Shown here piece after piece: positions 7,430 through 19,105 of a stretch of 64,000 bases of DNA. How positions within the stretch are numbered: position 1 is the stretch's first letter; each line of letters begins with the position of its first letter. The notes beneath the pieces are model-generated. The model was not told where the DNA came from, ran no database searches, and was given only the letters and a program-made list of their open reading frames with translations. This stretch comes from Nocardia acidivorans NBRC 108247 (GTDB lineage Bacteria > Actinomycetota > Actinomycetes > Mycobacteriales > Mycobacteriaceae), in assembly GCF_001625085.1 (NCBI RefSeq), contig NZ_BDAW01000008.1, positions 56,786 through 120,785 of the forward strand, given 5' to 3'. The position numbers and the translations under genes were made by a program.

Positions 7430-8305
7430 TTGACCTCCGTAGCCACGCTCCGCGCTCCAGAACCGGCGGGCGCTCGCCGCCCCACCCCGCGCCGGTATCT
7501 CATGTGCCGACCCGATCATTTCGACGTGTACTACGCGATCAATCCCTGGATGGACACCTCGGCCCCGGTCGACCGGGCCCTGGCCCTGGCGCAGTGGGAG
7601 AACCTGCGCGCCACCTTCGAACGGCACGGCCACACCGTGGACGTGGTCCAGGGTCTGCCCGCCCTGCCCGATATGGTCTTCGCCGCCAATGGCGGTCTGG
7701 TCATCGGGGAGCGCGCGCTCTCGGCTCGCTTCGCCAATCCAGAACGCGCCGCCGAGGGCCCGGCCTATCACGATTGGCTTGCCGCGCAACGGTTCACCAG
7801 GGTCGCCGCCGCCCGCGAAACCAATGAGGGCGAAGGCGATTTCGCCATCGCACCCGATCGGATTCTGGCGGGCACCGGTTTCCGCAGCTCCCGCGCCGCA
7901 CACGAGGAGGTGCAGGAATTCTTCGAATTGCCGGTCATCTCACTGGAATTGATCGATCCGCGCTTCTATCATCTCGATACCGCGCTCATGGTTCTGGGCG
8001 ACACCATCGCCTACTATCCGGCGGCCTTCAGCGGTGAGAGCGCGCGCCTGCTCGCGACCATGTATCCGGATGCGATCATCGCCACCGAGGACGATGCGAA
8101 TGTGCTGGGCCTGAACGGTGTCTGCGACGGCTACCACGTCTTCCTCAGCGATAAGGCGGTCGCCATCGCCGAGCAGTTGCGCGCCCGCGGCTACGAACCG
8201 GTGGGCATCGACCTGTCCGAACTGTTGAAGGCGGGCGGCAGCGTGAAATGCTGCACCATGGAACAGCATTCGGTCAGAACGGCAGTGGCGCCCGCCATGG
8301 ACTGA
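7430..8305 (+). CDS. DDAH/arginine deiminase-superfamily hydrolase
   Basis: A 291-residue amidino-group-modifying enzyme resembling dimethylarginine dimethylaminohydrolase and M. tuberculosis Rv2323c. Conserved blocks are RRYLMCRPDHFDVYYAINPWM, LPDMVFAANGGLVIG, TNEGEGDF, the histidine segment RFYHLDTALMVL, and the C-terminal nucleophile in GGSVKCCTMEQ (C274 most likely). The TTG start at 7430 has an AGAAGGAG site five bases upstream. Likely acts on arginine, methylarginine or a related guanidino compound under control of the divergent Lrp protein. The exact substrate is not readable. Confidence 0.88.
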   Translation: MTSVATLRAPEPAGARRPTPRRYLMCRPDHFDVYYAINPWMDTSAPVDRALALAQWENLRATFERHGHTVDVVQGLPALPDMVFAANGGLVIGERALSARFANPERAAEGPAYHDWLAAQRFTRVAAARETNEGEGDFAIAPDRILAGTGFRSSRAAHEEVQEFFELPVISLELIDPRFYHLDTALMVLGDTIAYYPAAFSGESARLLATMYPDAIIATEDDANVLGLNGVCDGYHVFLSDKAVAIAEQLRARGYEPVGIDLSELLKAGGSVKCCTMEQHSVRTAVAPAMD

Positions 8306-8822
8306 CCGCCGGATCGTTCAGCGGATGCGCCAGCACCAGGAAGCGCAACAGCATGAGCGCGCCGCTGATCTGCAGAATCGCCAGCGGAATCTCACCGATG
8401 ATCGCCGTGCCCACCGACACCCAGACGTCGCCGGGCTCGGCGGTCACGATATCGAACCAGGCGTCGACCAGCAGCAGCATGCCGGTGGCGAAGGCGGGCA
8501 GGAGCAGGAACACCCGCCGTCGCCAGCCCAGATAGGCCGTGGCCCCCATCATGAGCACCAGCAGGACATCGAATCCGATCCAGGTCAGCGACCAATTACG
8601 GGCGTGATAATCGGCGGGCAGCGTCATCCCCAGATAGATGATCCACGGAATCAGAATGAGCGACCCGCCGACCATCAGCGTCAACCGAATCCGCCGATGA
8701 ATCCTCACCACTCGCGGCGGCGGCAGCACCCGCTCCGCGGGCTGCAACCGTGCGATCAATGCGCGACGTTCCAGATCGGACATCGCCGCGATCTCGTCAT
8801 CACTCAGCGTCGAAATGGTCAT
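8274..8822 (-). CDS. Four-helix integral membrane protein, unknown function
   Basis: A 182-residue protein with a cytoplasmic N-terminal helix (MTISTLSDDEIAAMSDLERR), a basic Arg-rich stretch, then four hydrophobic segments (about LMVGGSLILIPWIIYLGMTL, IGFDVLLVLMMGATAYLG, VFLLLPAFATGMLLLVDAWF, IIGEIPLAILQISGALMLLR). ATG at 8822 with a GGGAGG site. It overlaps the convergent DDAH-like gene by 32 bp. No catalytic motif recognised. Confidence 0.8.
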   Translation of the reverse strand: MTISTLSDDEIAAMSDLERRALIARLQPAERVLPPPRVVRIHRRIRLTLMVGGSLILIPWIIYLGMTLPADYHARNWSLTWIGFDVLLVLMMGATAYLGWRRRVFLLLPAFATGMLLLVDAWFDIVTAEPGDVWVSVGTAIIGEIPLAILQISGALMLLRFLVLAHPLNDPAVSPWRAPLPF

Positions 8823-8927
8823 CGGGCCTCCCGCACACGAACCGTCTGCGCCGATCAACAATCCAGGCTGCCGGAACCATCCATTCTTCACCGAAATCGG
8901 CCGCGGGCGGGTAACAACCCGGTGTGA

Positions 8928-10127
8928 TCAGTCGGCGGGGTCGAGTCGGTAGCCGTCGGGGGTGGCGGTGATATCGGTGACGGCTGCGCGGGGGCGGCCG
9001 CAGTGGCGCTCGCAGCCGGACCAGTGTTGCCGGCCCGCCGCGACGATGTCCTGCGCGCCGAGCGTGGTTCGGGTGGATTGTGGTGTGGCGGTGGGGATTA
9101 CACGTCCGGATTCGACGGCCGCGGTGACGTCGGCGCGTACGTCGGTGAGGGATTTGCCGCAGCCGGGTTGGCCTGCGCAGGCGCTGACCAGCAGCCAGGG
9201 GGAGTTGGCGTCGAAGATCAGGCCCATGGGGGCCAGTACTCGGACCACCTGTTCGGCGGTCCATTCGTCCATATCGGTGAGGACCAGGCTGCGCCACGGG
9301 GTGAGCAGGATCGGTCGCTCCACGGCGGCGACGAATTCGGCGGTGCGCGCGGGCAGCGAGCCCAGGCGCACCCCCGCCCCGAGGGCGACGAGATCATCGG
9401 CCTGGGTCAGCCAGCCGATCGGAATATCCTGGCGCGCGGTCACTTCCACGACCTCGTCGGCGGTGGCCAGATGCGGCCGGGCGGTCAGCAGGCGATCGGT
9501 GAGGCGGGCGCTGCCATCGGGGATTTCGTGCAGTCGCCACTGTCCCTCGCGCAGGTCGAGGAATCCGTGTGCGGCGGCGAGCATCAGATCGACGGCCTCG
9601 GCGGCGGAGACCCGCACGCCGCTGTCCGCGCCCGCGAGCAGCAGCGCGAAGGTATCGCCGTCCACCGCGTGCACGCCGATATCGCCGCCGAGCCCGCTCA
9701 CATCGCCGCGCCCGTCGTCGAGGGTGAACAGCACGCGCCCGGACAGGCCGGCCAACTCGGCGGCACCTTGCAATCCGGTGTCGAGCGCGGGCACGAGCGG
9801 ATGCACATCGGCCCAGCCGCCGACCCGTCCGGCCAGGGGCGAGGCGATGATATTGCGAATCCGCTCATGGGTGGCGCTGGGCAGCAACCCGGCCGCGGCC
9901 AATCGCTCCTGTAGCGCGGCCGCGTCGCGAACCTGCCGCAGCTGCGCGTTGCCGCGCGAGGTGAGTTCGATATTGCCGTCGCCCACGTCGCGTGCGGCGT
10001 CGGCGAGCGCCTGCAATTGTGGCGGCGTGAGCTGTCCGCCGGGTACACGAATGCGGGCGAGGGGCCCGTCGGCGGCATCGTGCAGACGCAGTACGCCCGG
10101 GCAGGAGTCGGGATTTGTGCGGGTCAT
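8928..10127 (-). CDS. cobG: Precorrin-3B synthase CobG
   Basis: A 399-residue nitrite/sulfite reductase-like iron-sulfur protein that oxidises precorrin-3A to precorrin-3B with O2. It has the ferredoxin-like half-domain (ARIRVPGGQLTPPQLQALAD, GNIELTSRGNAQLR) and the 4Fe-4S/siroheme cysteine signature in the C-terminal half (SACAGQPGCGKS and SGCERHCGRP). ATG at 10127. It is separated from cobH-cobIJ by the Lrp/DDAH block but belongs to the same pathway. Confidence 0.93.
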   Translation of the reverse strand: MTRTNPDSCPGVLRLHDAADGPLARIRVPGGQLTPPQLQALADAARDVGDGNIELTSRGNAQLRQVRDAAALQERLAAAGLLPSATHERIRNIIASPLAGRVGGWADVHPLVPALDTGLQGAAELAGLSGRVLFTLDDGRGDVSGLGGDIGVHAVDGDTFALLLAGADSGVRVSAAEAVDLMLAAAHGFLDLREGQWRLHEIPDGSARLTDRLLTARPHLATADEVVEVTARQDIPIGWLTQADDLVALGAGVRLGSLPARTAEFVAAVERPILLTPWRSLVLTDMDEWTAEQVVRVLAPMGLIFDANSPWLLVSACAGQPGCGKSLTDVRADVTAAVESGRVIPTATPQSTRTTLGAQDIVAAGRQHWSGCERHCGRPRAAVTDITATPDGYRLDPAD

Positions 10128-10189
10128 GGCCTCATCAGCGTACGGCGCAGGACGGTGTGCGGCACCGTCGCCCGCCGTCGCGGCGCGGG

Positions 10190-10510
10190 CTAACCGTCTC
10201 GGCGCGGCTCGACGGCCCGGGGTGCGCCGCGACGCCGGGCGAAGGCCGGCGAGAGTTGCCAGCTGTCCTGGAGCAGGTTCGGAGTGTTGTGGTGGTCGCG
10301 GTGATCGCGGCGCACCGTGGTGGTGATGAGGGTGATTCCATACAGCACGGTCCCGGCGCAGATGATGGCCGCGAGCATCGCGTACCGCGTGTGTCCACTG
10401 CCGGCCGCGGTCAGAGCCATAGCCAGCGTTGCGAAGGCAACCAATGCGCAAAAATATCCTGACCAGGCGGTGAAGCGATTCCGCCTGACCCATCCCGGAG
10501 TGTTTGGCAT
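10190..10510 (-). CDS. Small two-helix membrane protein
   Basis: A 106-residue protein: a short basic N-terminus (PNTPGWVRRNRF), two hydrophobic segments (WSGYFCALVAFATLAMAL and YAMLAAIICAGTVLYGITLI), and a basic, proline-containing cytoplasmic tail. It lies between cobG and the cobN riboswitch. No family recognised; the position suggests but does not show a link to cobalamin or metal supply. Confidence 0.65.
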   Translation of the reverse strand: MPNTPGWVRRNRFTAWSGYFCALVAFATLAMALTAAGSGHTRYAMLAAIICAGTVLYGITLITTTVRRDHRDHHNTPNLLQDSWQLSPAFARRRGAPRAVEPRRDG

Positions 10511-10574
10511 ACCGGCAGCGTACGCGCGGCGGCCAGCCCCGAACAGGTTCGCGGAACAGGTTTGCGGCACTGTG

Positions 10575-10690
10575 ATGTGGGCGCGATAGCATCGGCGGGC
10601 TCGTCGGACGGAGAAACCGGTGCAATTCCGGTGCGGTCGCGCCACTGTGACAGTCAGACCTTCCCGTCGAGCGCCGTACCGTGCTGGGCG
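10575..10690 (+). promoter_or_regulatory. Cobalamin (AdoCbl) riboswitch upstream of cobN
   Basis: The element contains the conserved order GAGAAACCGGTGCAATTCCG (10610-10629) with its CCGGTG/CCGGTG pairing, a GCGGTC stem, and the B12-box GCGCCACTGTGACAGTCAGA (10648-10667). It lies about 30-140 bp before the cobN start. Binding of adenosylcobalamin should lower cobN expression. Outer limits are approximate because the P1 arms were not folded by computer. Confidence 0.88.
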
Positions 10691-10716
10691 CGTCCACCCT
10701 AGGAAGGCCGAAATCT

Positions 10717-14355
<3,639 letters not shown>

Positions 14356-14441
14356 GCGAATTCCGCATTTCGCGGGATGCCGGGGTAGGGCGCATAGGAC
14401 AACGGCGGACAACCCCGGCACCTGTTCTACCCCCGCGGCAA

Positions 14442-14478
14442 GTCTGAGAGGACGATAAGAATCGTCCCGGCGTCAGAC
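14442..14478 (+). terminator. Two-part hairpin downstream of cobN
   Basis: A nested structure: outer pairing GTCTGA/TCAGAC and an inner perfect 7-bp stem GGACGAT/ATCGTCC with an AAGA tetraloop. It lies 90 bp past the cobN stop and is the best terminator candidate; a structured leader for the next gene is the alternative. Confidence 0.45.
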
Positions 14479-14540
14479 TCGGGGAGGCGTCGGGAAGTCC
14501 AATCACTCAATGTGGATTGCTCATTGGATGTGGATTCCCT

Positions 14541-14580
14541 GATTCGCCGGATCGGTCATCCTCGACGTGTTCGGCGAATC
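14541..14580 (+). promoter_or_regulatory. 9-bp inverted repeat in the leader of the secreted-protein gene
   Basis: GATTCGCCG (14541-14549) and CGGCGAATC (14572-14580) form perfect arms 22 nt apart, ending 26 bp before the start codon at 14607. Just upstream two copies of ATGTGGATT lie about 20 bp apart. Could be an operator or mRNA leader structure. Confidence 0.35.
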
Positions 14581-14606
14581 GGCTCTTTCGAATACAGGTA
14601 ATCATC

Positions 14607-15146
14607 ATGAGAATAGCCAAATTCGCCGCAACAACTCTCTTCTCCATTGCCGCGCTCTGCGTCGCCACCGTCACCGCGCATGGTGAACCGGCCGTGGCGC
14701 AACCGGGCATCAGTGGTGTCGATCGAGGGGTCGAGTACACCACCAGCCTGGCGCCCGATCATTCCGCGGTCACCACCACTCTGGCCGGTGGCCGGTTCGA
14801 AATGGCCGGGGGCGCCGTCACCGTGCTCGGCCCGAGCGGGGAGGCCATCGCCTCGCTGCCGCTGACGTATCAGGTCGCCGACCGGTCACTCGATGTCGTG
14901 CCCGAAATCGACGCCGCCGGAACGACCTTGACCATGCGACCGGCCAACGCGGCCGATATCGCCACGCCCGCCGCCGATCCGGTGGCGCTGGCGAACGTCG
15001 CCAATGCCGGATCGATCGTGGCCGGCGCGCTGATCGGTTGTGTGGTCGGCATAGTCATCGGCATCTGGTTCTTCTTCGTCGGCGCGATCGTGGGCTGCGG
15101 GGTGGGCGGTCTGCTCGGGGCGATCATCGCCGGCCAACAACCATGA
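14607..15146 (+). CDS. Small secreted Ala/Gly-rich protein with C-terminal hydrophobic domain (paralogue B)
   Basis: A 179-residue paralogue of the product of 2685-3266. Signal peptide KFAATTLFSIAALCVATVTA, then a beta domain beginning GVDRGVEYTTSLAPDHSAVT with GGRFEMAGGAVTVLG and SLPLTYQV, and a Gly/Val-rich C-terminal double hydrophobic segment (AGALIGCVVGIVIGIWFFFV and GAIVGCGVGGLLGAIIAG). Shared pattern between the two: DxGVxYxxxLA, VTxxxGGxF, ASLPLT. ATG at 14607; the ribosome binding site is weak. Probably exported and membrane-associated; function unknown. Confidence 0.78.
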   Translation: MRIAKFAATTLFSIAALCVATVTAHGEPAVAQPGISGVDRGVEYTTSLAPDHSAVTTTLAGGRFEMAGGAVTVLGPSGEAIASLPLTYQVADRSLDVVPEIDAAGTTLTMRPANAADIATPAADPVALANVANAGSIVAGALIGCVVGIVIGIWFFFVGAIVGCGVGGLLGAIIAGQQP

Positions 15147-15191
15147 GGTGAGCACGGCTGTGCGCGGGGCAGCACTCGGCCGTGCGCATGG

Positions 15192-15227
15192 CGGACCGCC
15201 GGACCGATTATCCGGCCCGGCGGTCCG
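15192..15227. terminator. 11-bp hairpin after secreted-protein gene B
   Basis: CGGACCGCCGG (15192-15202) and CCGGCGGTCCG (15217-15227) form a perfect 11-bp stem with a 14-nt loop, 45 bp after the stop of the secreted protein. Typical actinobacterial terminator without U-tract. Confidence 0.5.
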
Positions 15228-15316
15228 ACCGTGGTCGCGCGTACGCCCGCGGTCGTAGGCGGATTTCCGCGCCCCGGCGGATGTGCGCGTCATCCGGGGC
15301 GCAATACCGTGCGATC

Positions 15317-15697
15317 ATGACGTGGAATGATCTGGCCCAGGCCAAATACGCCCTGCTCACCACCTACAAGAAGGACGGCACCGCGGCGAGCACCCCGGTC
15401 TGGATCGCCCCCGACGGTGAGCGGCTGGTGGTGTGGACGAATCCGAAGACCTGGAAGGTCAAGCGCATTCGCCGCAACCCGAGCGTCACCGTGCAGATCT
15501 GCGACAACCGCGGCCGCCCGCTGGCCGATGAGGTGTTCGCGGGCACCGCGCGCATTCTCGATTCCGAGGGCACCGAACACGTCCGCGCGGTGGTCTGCGC
15601 GAAGTACGGACTCCTGGGTAGGCTGGCCATTCGCGGACATCGGCTGATCCGCGGCGCGGACGCCTCGGTGGGCCTGGCGATCACCCGGTCGGTCTAG
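15317..15697 (+). CDS. PPOX-class (split beta-barrel) F420-dependent protein, paralogue 1
   Basis: A 126-residue flavin/deazaflavin-binding split-barrel protein (AKYALLTTYKKDGTAASTPV, then WTNPKTWKVKRIRRNPSVTV and DEVFAGTARIL). These small proteins bind coenzyme F420 or flavin and reduce varied substrates; biliverdin reductase and the nitroimidazole activator Ddn are relatives. ATG at 15317 is set by homology; no strong ribosome binding site. It converges with a paralogue at 15694-16077 and overlaps it by four bases. Confidence 0.85.
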   Translation: MTWNDLAQAKYALLTTYKKDGTAASTPVWIAPDGERLVVWTNPKTWKVKRIRRNPSVTVQICDNRGRPLADEVFAGTARILDSEGTEHVRAVVCAKYGLLGRLAIRGHRLIRGADASVGLAITRSV

Positions 15698-16077
15698 ACC
15701 TCCGCGGTGATCTCGATGCCGACGGTGCCGGTCTTCCCGCGCCGCAGCGTACTTCCGGTGACGATGAGATGCCCCTGTAATCCGTAGCGGCGCTTGACCA
15801 ATCCGCGCACCCGGTCACCACCGGCGTCGTCCAGGATCTTCGCGGTGCCCTTGACGATGTCCCCGTGCGGCTTGCCGCGCACATCGCACGCCTGCACGGT
15901 GACCTCCGGATTGCGCCGAATGCGCTTGACCTTCCAGCTGTCGGTCACGGTCCAGATGTACAGGCGACCATTGTCGAGGGCGGCCCACAGCGGGGTGCCG
16001 ACGGGCGTGCCGTCCTTCTTGAAGGTCGTCAACAGCACATACTTGGCGGTCCCCACGGGGCCGAACGGGTTATCCAC
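15694..16077 (-). CDS. PPOX-class (split beta-barrel) F420-dependent protein, paralogue 2
   Basis: A 127-residue homologue of its convergent neighbour, with identical WKVKRIRRNP and parallel LLTTFKKDGTPVGTP, VKGTAKIL and GYG-like RRYGLQGHLI segments. The pair looks like an inverted duplication that has since diverged. Likely F420-binding reductase of unknown substrate. Confidence 0.85.
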   Translation of the reverse strand: MDNPFGPVGTAKYVLLTTFKKDGTPVGTPLWAALDNGRLYIWTVTDSWKVKRIRRNPEVTVQACDVRGKPHGDIVKGTAKILDDAGGDRVRGLVKRRYGLQGHLIVTGSTLRRGKTGTVGIEITAEV

Positions 16078-16139
16078 GCCCGCAGCCTATCCGGTGCCCG
16101 CGACCTCGGCGGTGCGGGTTATAGGCGCGTGTCGAGCTG

Positions 16140-16594
16140 AATTCACCGCCGCGCCGCGGGCGAAGTTCGGCCGGATTCCGGCGCGCGGGTTACCCCGCAT
16201 CACCCGTTTCCGTCCCGGCCAGTCGCGGTTCACCGTGGTCGACCCGGTCGGCAATTCCGTCATCTACATTCAACGTATGAACCCGATCTCGAGTACGGCG
16301 GCGCCAAACGCCCCGAGGGATCGGCGCGGGTGCTGGACAATGCCCGTATTCTGCGGGGCGCCACGAATGACGATTCGGCCGCGACCCGGGTCCTCGAGAC
16401 CGGTCTGTGTCGCCACGGTGCGGCCGCGGCTCCCGGGGCGTGCCCGCGCGCTGGCCATGCTCGCCGAAATCGCCACTGCTGCCGAAGATTCCGAGAAGGT
16501 GGCGGAAATGCTCTCTCGGCTACGGGAATTGGAACTCTCCGACGCCGATCGCGCGGTGGTCGCCGAGGAGCTCGGCACCGTGGAAGTCGCGTAG
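16140..16594 (+). pseudogene. VOC-family protein gene with 5' truncation and two frameshifts
   Basis: Three adjoining segments in two frames together read as one known protein type: a VOC C-terminal part (FTAAPRAKFGRIPARGLPRI then RFTVVDPVGNSVIYIQ), a shift at about 16272 into the segment YEPDLEYGGAKRPEGSARVL with NDDSAATRVLETG, and a shift back at about 16440 into ARALAMLAEIATAAEDSEKV with SDADRAVVAEELGTVEVA. Intact relatives combine a VOC domain with this helical C-terminal extension. The N-terminal half is missing. No single frame could make the protein, so I call a decayed gene, unless the two compensating indels are sequencing errors. Confidence 0.65.
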
Positions 16595-17124
16595 CCCGGG
16601 GACCAATTCGATTGGGCCCCAGTATTGGTCGAGGCGGTGATGGCGGTGGCGGGCGTTGTTCTTGATGATCACGCGAGATCCTCTGCCGGGGAGTATCCTT
16701 TGCGTCTGTGCAGAATCACAATCTGCGCAGATGCTTACTTATGTAGTGATCTTCACCGTCGAAGGTCTCATTCGAGCGCGGCTCCAGAGCCGCTCGTGGT
16801 CGGATGGACGACAGTGCGAGGCGTCCGCCGGGCCACCGGCAATCGGGTAAGCGACTGCGCGGGCGTGTATTTCGGTAACAGATAGTTCGAGGAGGTCTTC
16901 GAACTCGCTCGTGACAATGAAGTCCTGGATCATCGCGCTGATCTCATTGCGATCACGATGCTGACCTGCGAGTGTTTCATACTTTTACTCTTGCCCCGCC
17001 TCGACTTCGACCGATCGCCGGACGCTCGCGAGTGAAACGCTAGCAGTTCAGATCGCGGTCGTGCCGAGGCCACGGTTCATGTCATACCCCTGCATCACTG
17101 CACTAACCACGCCGGGGGGCGAAA
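16595..17124. other. 530-bp lower-GC intergenic region upstream of the SARP gene
   Basis: No convincing gene. A 64-codon frame on the minus strand (16739-16933, MIQDFIVTSEFEDLLELSVT then EIHARAVAYPIAGG) looks protein-like at its start but has no recognisable family and a poor tail; it may be a remnant. AT content is higher than in flanking genes, as is common before cluster regulators, and the SARP promoter must lie here. Confidence 0.45.
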
Positions 17125-18990
17125 ATGAAAATACGAGTACTAGGGCCGTTCGAGGTAACTTTTCAAGGTCGGGACATCACGCCGTCCGCGCCGAAGCTGC
17201 GCGCCGTGCTGATGCTGTTGGCGCTCAATCGGGGCGGCGTCGTACGGGTCGACCAGCTCATGTCCGAGTTATGGGACGATCGACCACCGCCGAGTGCGAA
17301 CACCACCCTGCAGACGTACATCTATCAACTTCGCAAGTTATTGAAACTCCATCCCTGCCAAGATGATTCGATCGGATTGGACACCACCCAGTCGGGTTAT
17401 GTCATGCGGCTGCCCGCCGGGGCACTGGACGCGCAGGTCTTCGAGGACCTGGTGGCCGAGGGCATGGAACTGCTGGTGGCCGGGGAACTGGCCGAGGCGG
17501 TATCGATCCTCAAGGACGCGCTCGCCATGTGGCGCGGCGGACTGCTGGGCGCGGTGGCGACCGGTCCGGTCTTGGAGGCGGAGATCGTGCGCCTCGAGGA
17601 GTTGCGCAAATCCGCGCTGGAGCAGCGCATCGATGCCGAGCTCGAGCTGGGCAGGCATCGCCAGCTGGTCGGCGAGCTCTGCGGACTGGTCTCGGAGAAT
17701 CCGACACATGAGGGCCTGCGCGCGAAATTGATGCTGGCGCTGCATCGTTCGGGTCGCCGACTCGACGCCTTGGACTCCTACCGGCAGATTCACGCGCTGC
17801 TGTCGCAGGAGATGGGCCTGGAACCCTGTGTGGAGTTGCAGCGCTTGCATCGCCATATCCTGGCCGAGGATCCCATCCTCAAACTCCGCGACGCCCATGC
17901 TGGGTCGCCCGGGCCCTCCAGGTCCGGCCGTCCGAACCAATTGCCGCCGGATATCTTTCTGGCGGGCCGTGATTCGCAGGTGAAGGAGATCGAGCGGCTG
18001 GTGGGCGCGCAGGCCGCGGTGACCCCCGTGGTCGCGGTGGTGGGTGCGCCCGGCTCGGGTAAGACCGCGCTGGCCTTGCGCGCCGCGCATCAGGTACGCG
18101 GCAATTTCCCGGACGGGCAGGTCTGGGCACGCCTGTGCACCGCCGAGGGTGAGGCCGTCGCCCCCGGTACGGTGCTGCGAGATTTCCTGCGCGCCATCGG
18201 ATTCGACGATGTGCGCATTCCTTCCAATGTCGAGGAGCGGGCGCGGATGTTCCGCAGCTGGACCTCCTCGAATCGGGTGCTGGTGGTGCTCGACGACGTG
18301 GTCAGCGCCGAACAGCTGGATCCGTTGCTACCCAGCGGATCCGGCTGCGCCACCATCCTGACCTGTCGCCGCCGGCTGGCGCATATGAAGCTGACCAAGG
18401 TGGTCGAGGCGACCCCCCTCAGCCGCGGGGTGTCCTGGCAGGTGCTGGTCGACGCGCTCGGGCGCGAGCGCATCGACCGGGAGGCCGAGGCGGTGACCAC
18501 CATGATCGACTCCTGTGCCGGCTATCCGGCCGCGCTGGGGGCGGTGTCGAAGGTGCTGGCGCAGCGCTCGCACTGGCCCGTCTCGCGAATGCTGGACTGG
18601 CGCAATGGAACCCACTCCAAGGGAGCCCGGCTCGGCATCACCAGCGCGCGGGACGAGGTGGTCGAGGTGGTGCGGCGATCGTATCGATTGCTCTCGCACG
18701 ACGCGCAATTCGCCTTCCGCGCCCTGGCGGTGGCGCGCGAGCCGATCTCGGCCGATGACGCCGCCCAGATCCTGGGCACCAATACGGCCGAGGCGGAGTG
18801 GCTGCTCGAGGAGCTGGTCGAGGTGCAGCTGGTCGAGGTCGCGCTCGCACCGGGTCTCGGGGAGTTCGGTTACCGCTTCATCCCCCTGTTCCGGGCCGTC
18901 GCCGCGGCTTTCAGTTATGAGGAAGGCGAACTGGGCGAACCGATTCCGCTGAACCCGGACACCCTGTTCGTCGCCGAATCGACCGCCTGA
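17125..18990 (+). CDS. SARP-family cluster activator with NB-ARC-like ATPase domain
   Basis: A 621-residue AfsR/DnrI-type regulator. Residues 1-95: OmpR-like winged helix (MKIRVLGPFEVTFQGRDITP, QTYIYQLRKLLK). About 100-245: bacterial transcriptional activation domain (LDAQVFEDLVAEGMELLVAG, MGLEPCVELQRLHRHIL). From about 285: nucleotide-binding domain with P-loop GAPGSGKT (307-314) and RVLVVLDDVV as Walker B, then a winged-helix-like ARC region. It lacks the TPR region of full AfsR. SARPs bind heptameric direct repeats at 11-bp spacing and activate pathway operons; such repeats occur before the operons at 21.0, 47.9 and 59.5 kb. Most likely pathway-specific activator. Confidence 0.92.
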   Translation: MKIRVLGPFEVTFQGRDITPSAPKLRAVLMLLALNRGGVVRVDQLMSELWDDRPPPSANTTLQTYIYQLRKLLKLHPCQDDSIGLDTTQSGYVMRLPAGALDAQVFEDLVAEGMELLVAGELAEAVSILKDALAMWRGGLLGAVATGPVLEAEIVRLEELRKSALEQRIDAELELGRHRQLVGELCGLVSENPTHEGLRAKLMLALHRSGRRLDALDSYRQIHALLSQEMGLEPCVELQRLHRHILAEDPILKLRDAHAGSPGPSRSGRPNQLPPDIFLAGRDSQVKEIERLVGAQAAVTPVVAVVGAPGSGKTALALRAAHQVRGNFPDGQVWARLCTAEGEAVAPGTVLRDFLRAIGFDDVRIPSNVEERARMFRSWTSSNRVLVVLDDVVSAEQLDPLLPSGSGCATILTCRRRLAHMKLTKVVEATPLSRGVSWQVLVDALGRERIDREAEAVTTMIDSCAGYPAALGAVSKVLAQRSHWPVSRMLDWRNGTHSKGARLGITSARDEVVEVVRRSYRLLSHDAQFAFRALAVAREPISADDAAQILGTNTAEAEWLLEELVEVQLVEVALAPGLGEFGYRFIPLFRAVAAAFSYEEGELGEPIPLNPDTLFVAESTA

Positions 18991-19044
18991 TCCGGTCCTC
19001 GACCCGCCCTCCAGCCGGCACCGAGCGCCGACCGCCAGGATCGA

Positions 19045-19074
19045 GTCCGGGAAGCGCGAAATCGTTTCCCGGAC
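19045..19074 (+). terminator. 9-bp inverted repeat between SARP and ketoreductase
   Basis: GTCCGGGAA (19045-19053) and TTCCCGGAC (19066-19074) with a 12-nt loop, 55 bp after the SARP stop and 31 bp before the next start. Could terminate the regulator transcript or serve as an operator. Confidence 0.4.
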
Positions 19075-19105
19075 AATGGCTCTGCACCGCACACGGAGGG
19101 CAGCG

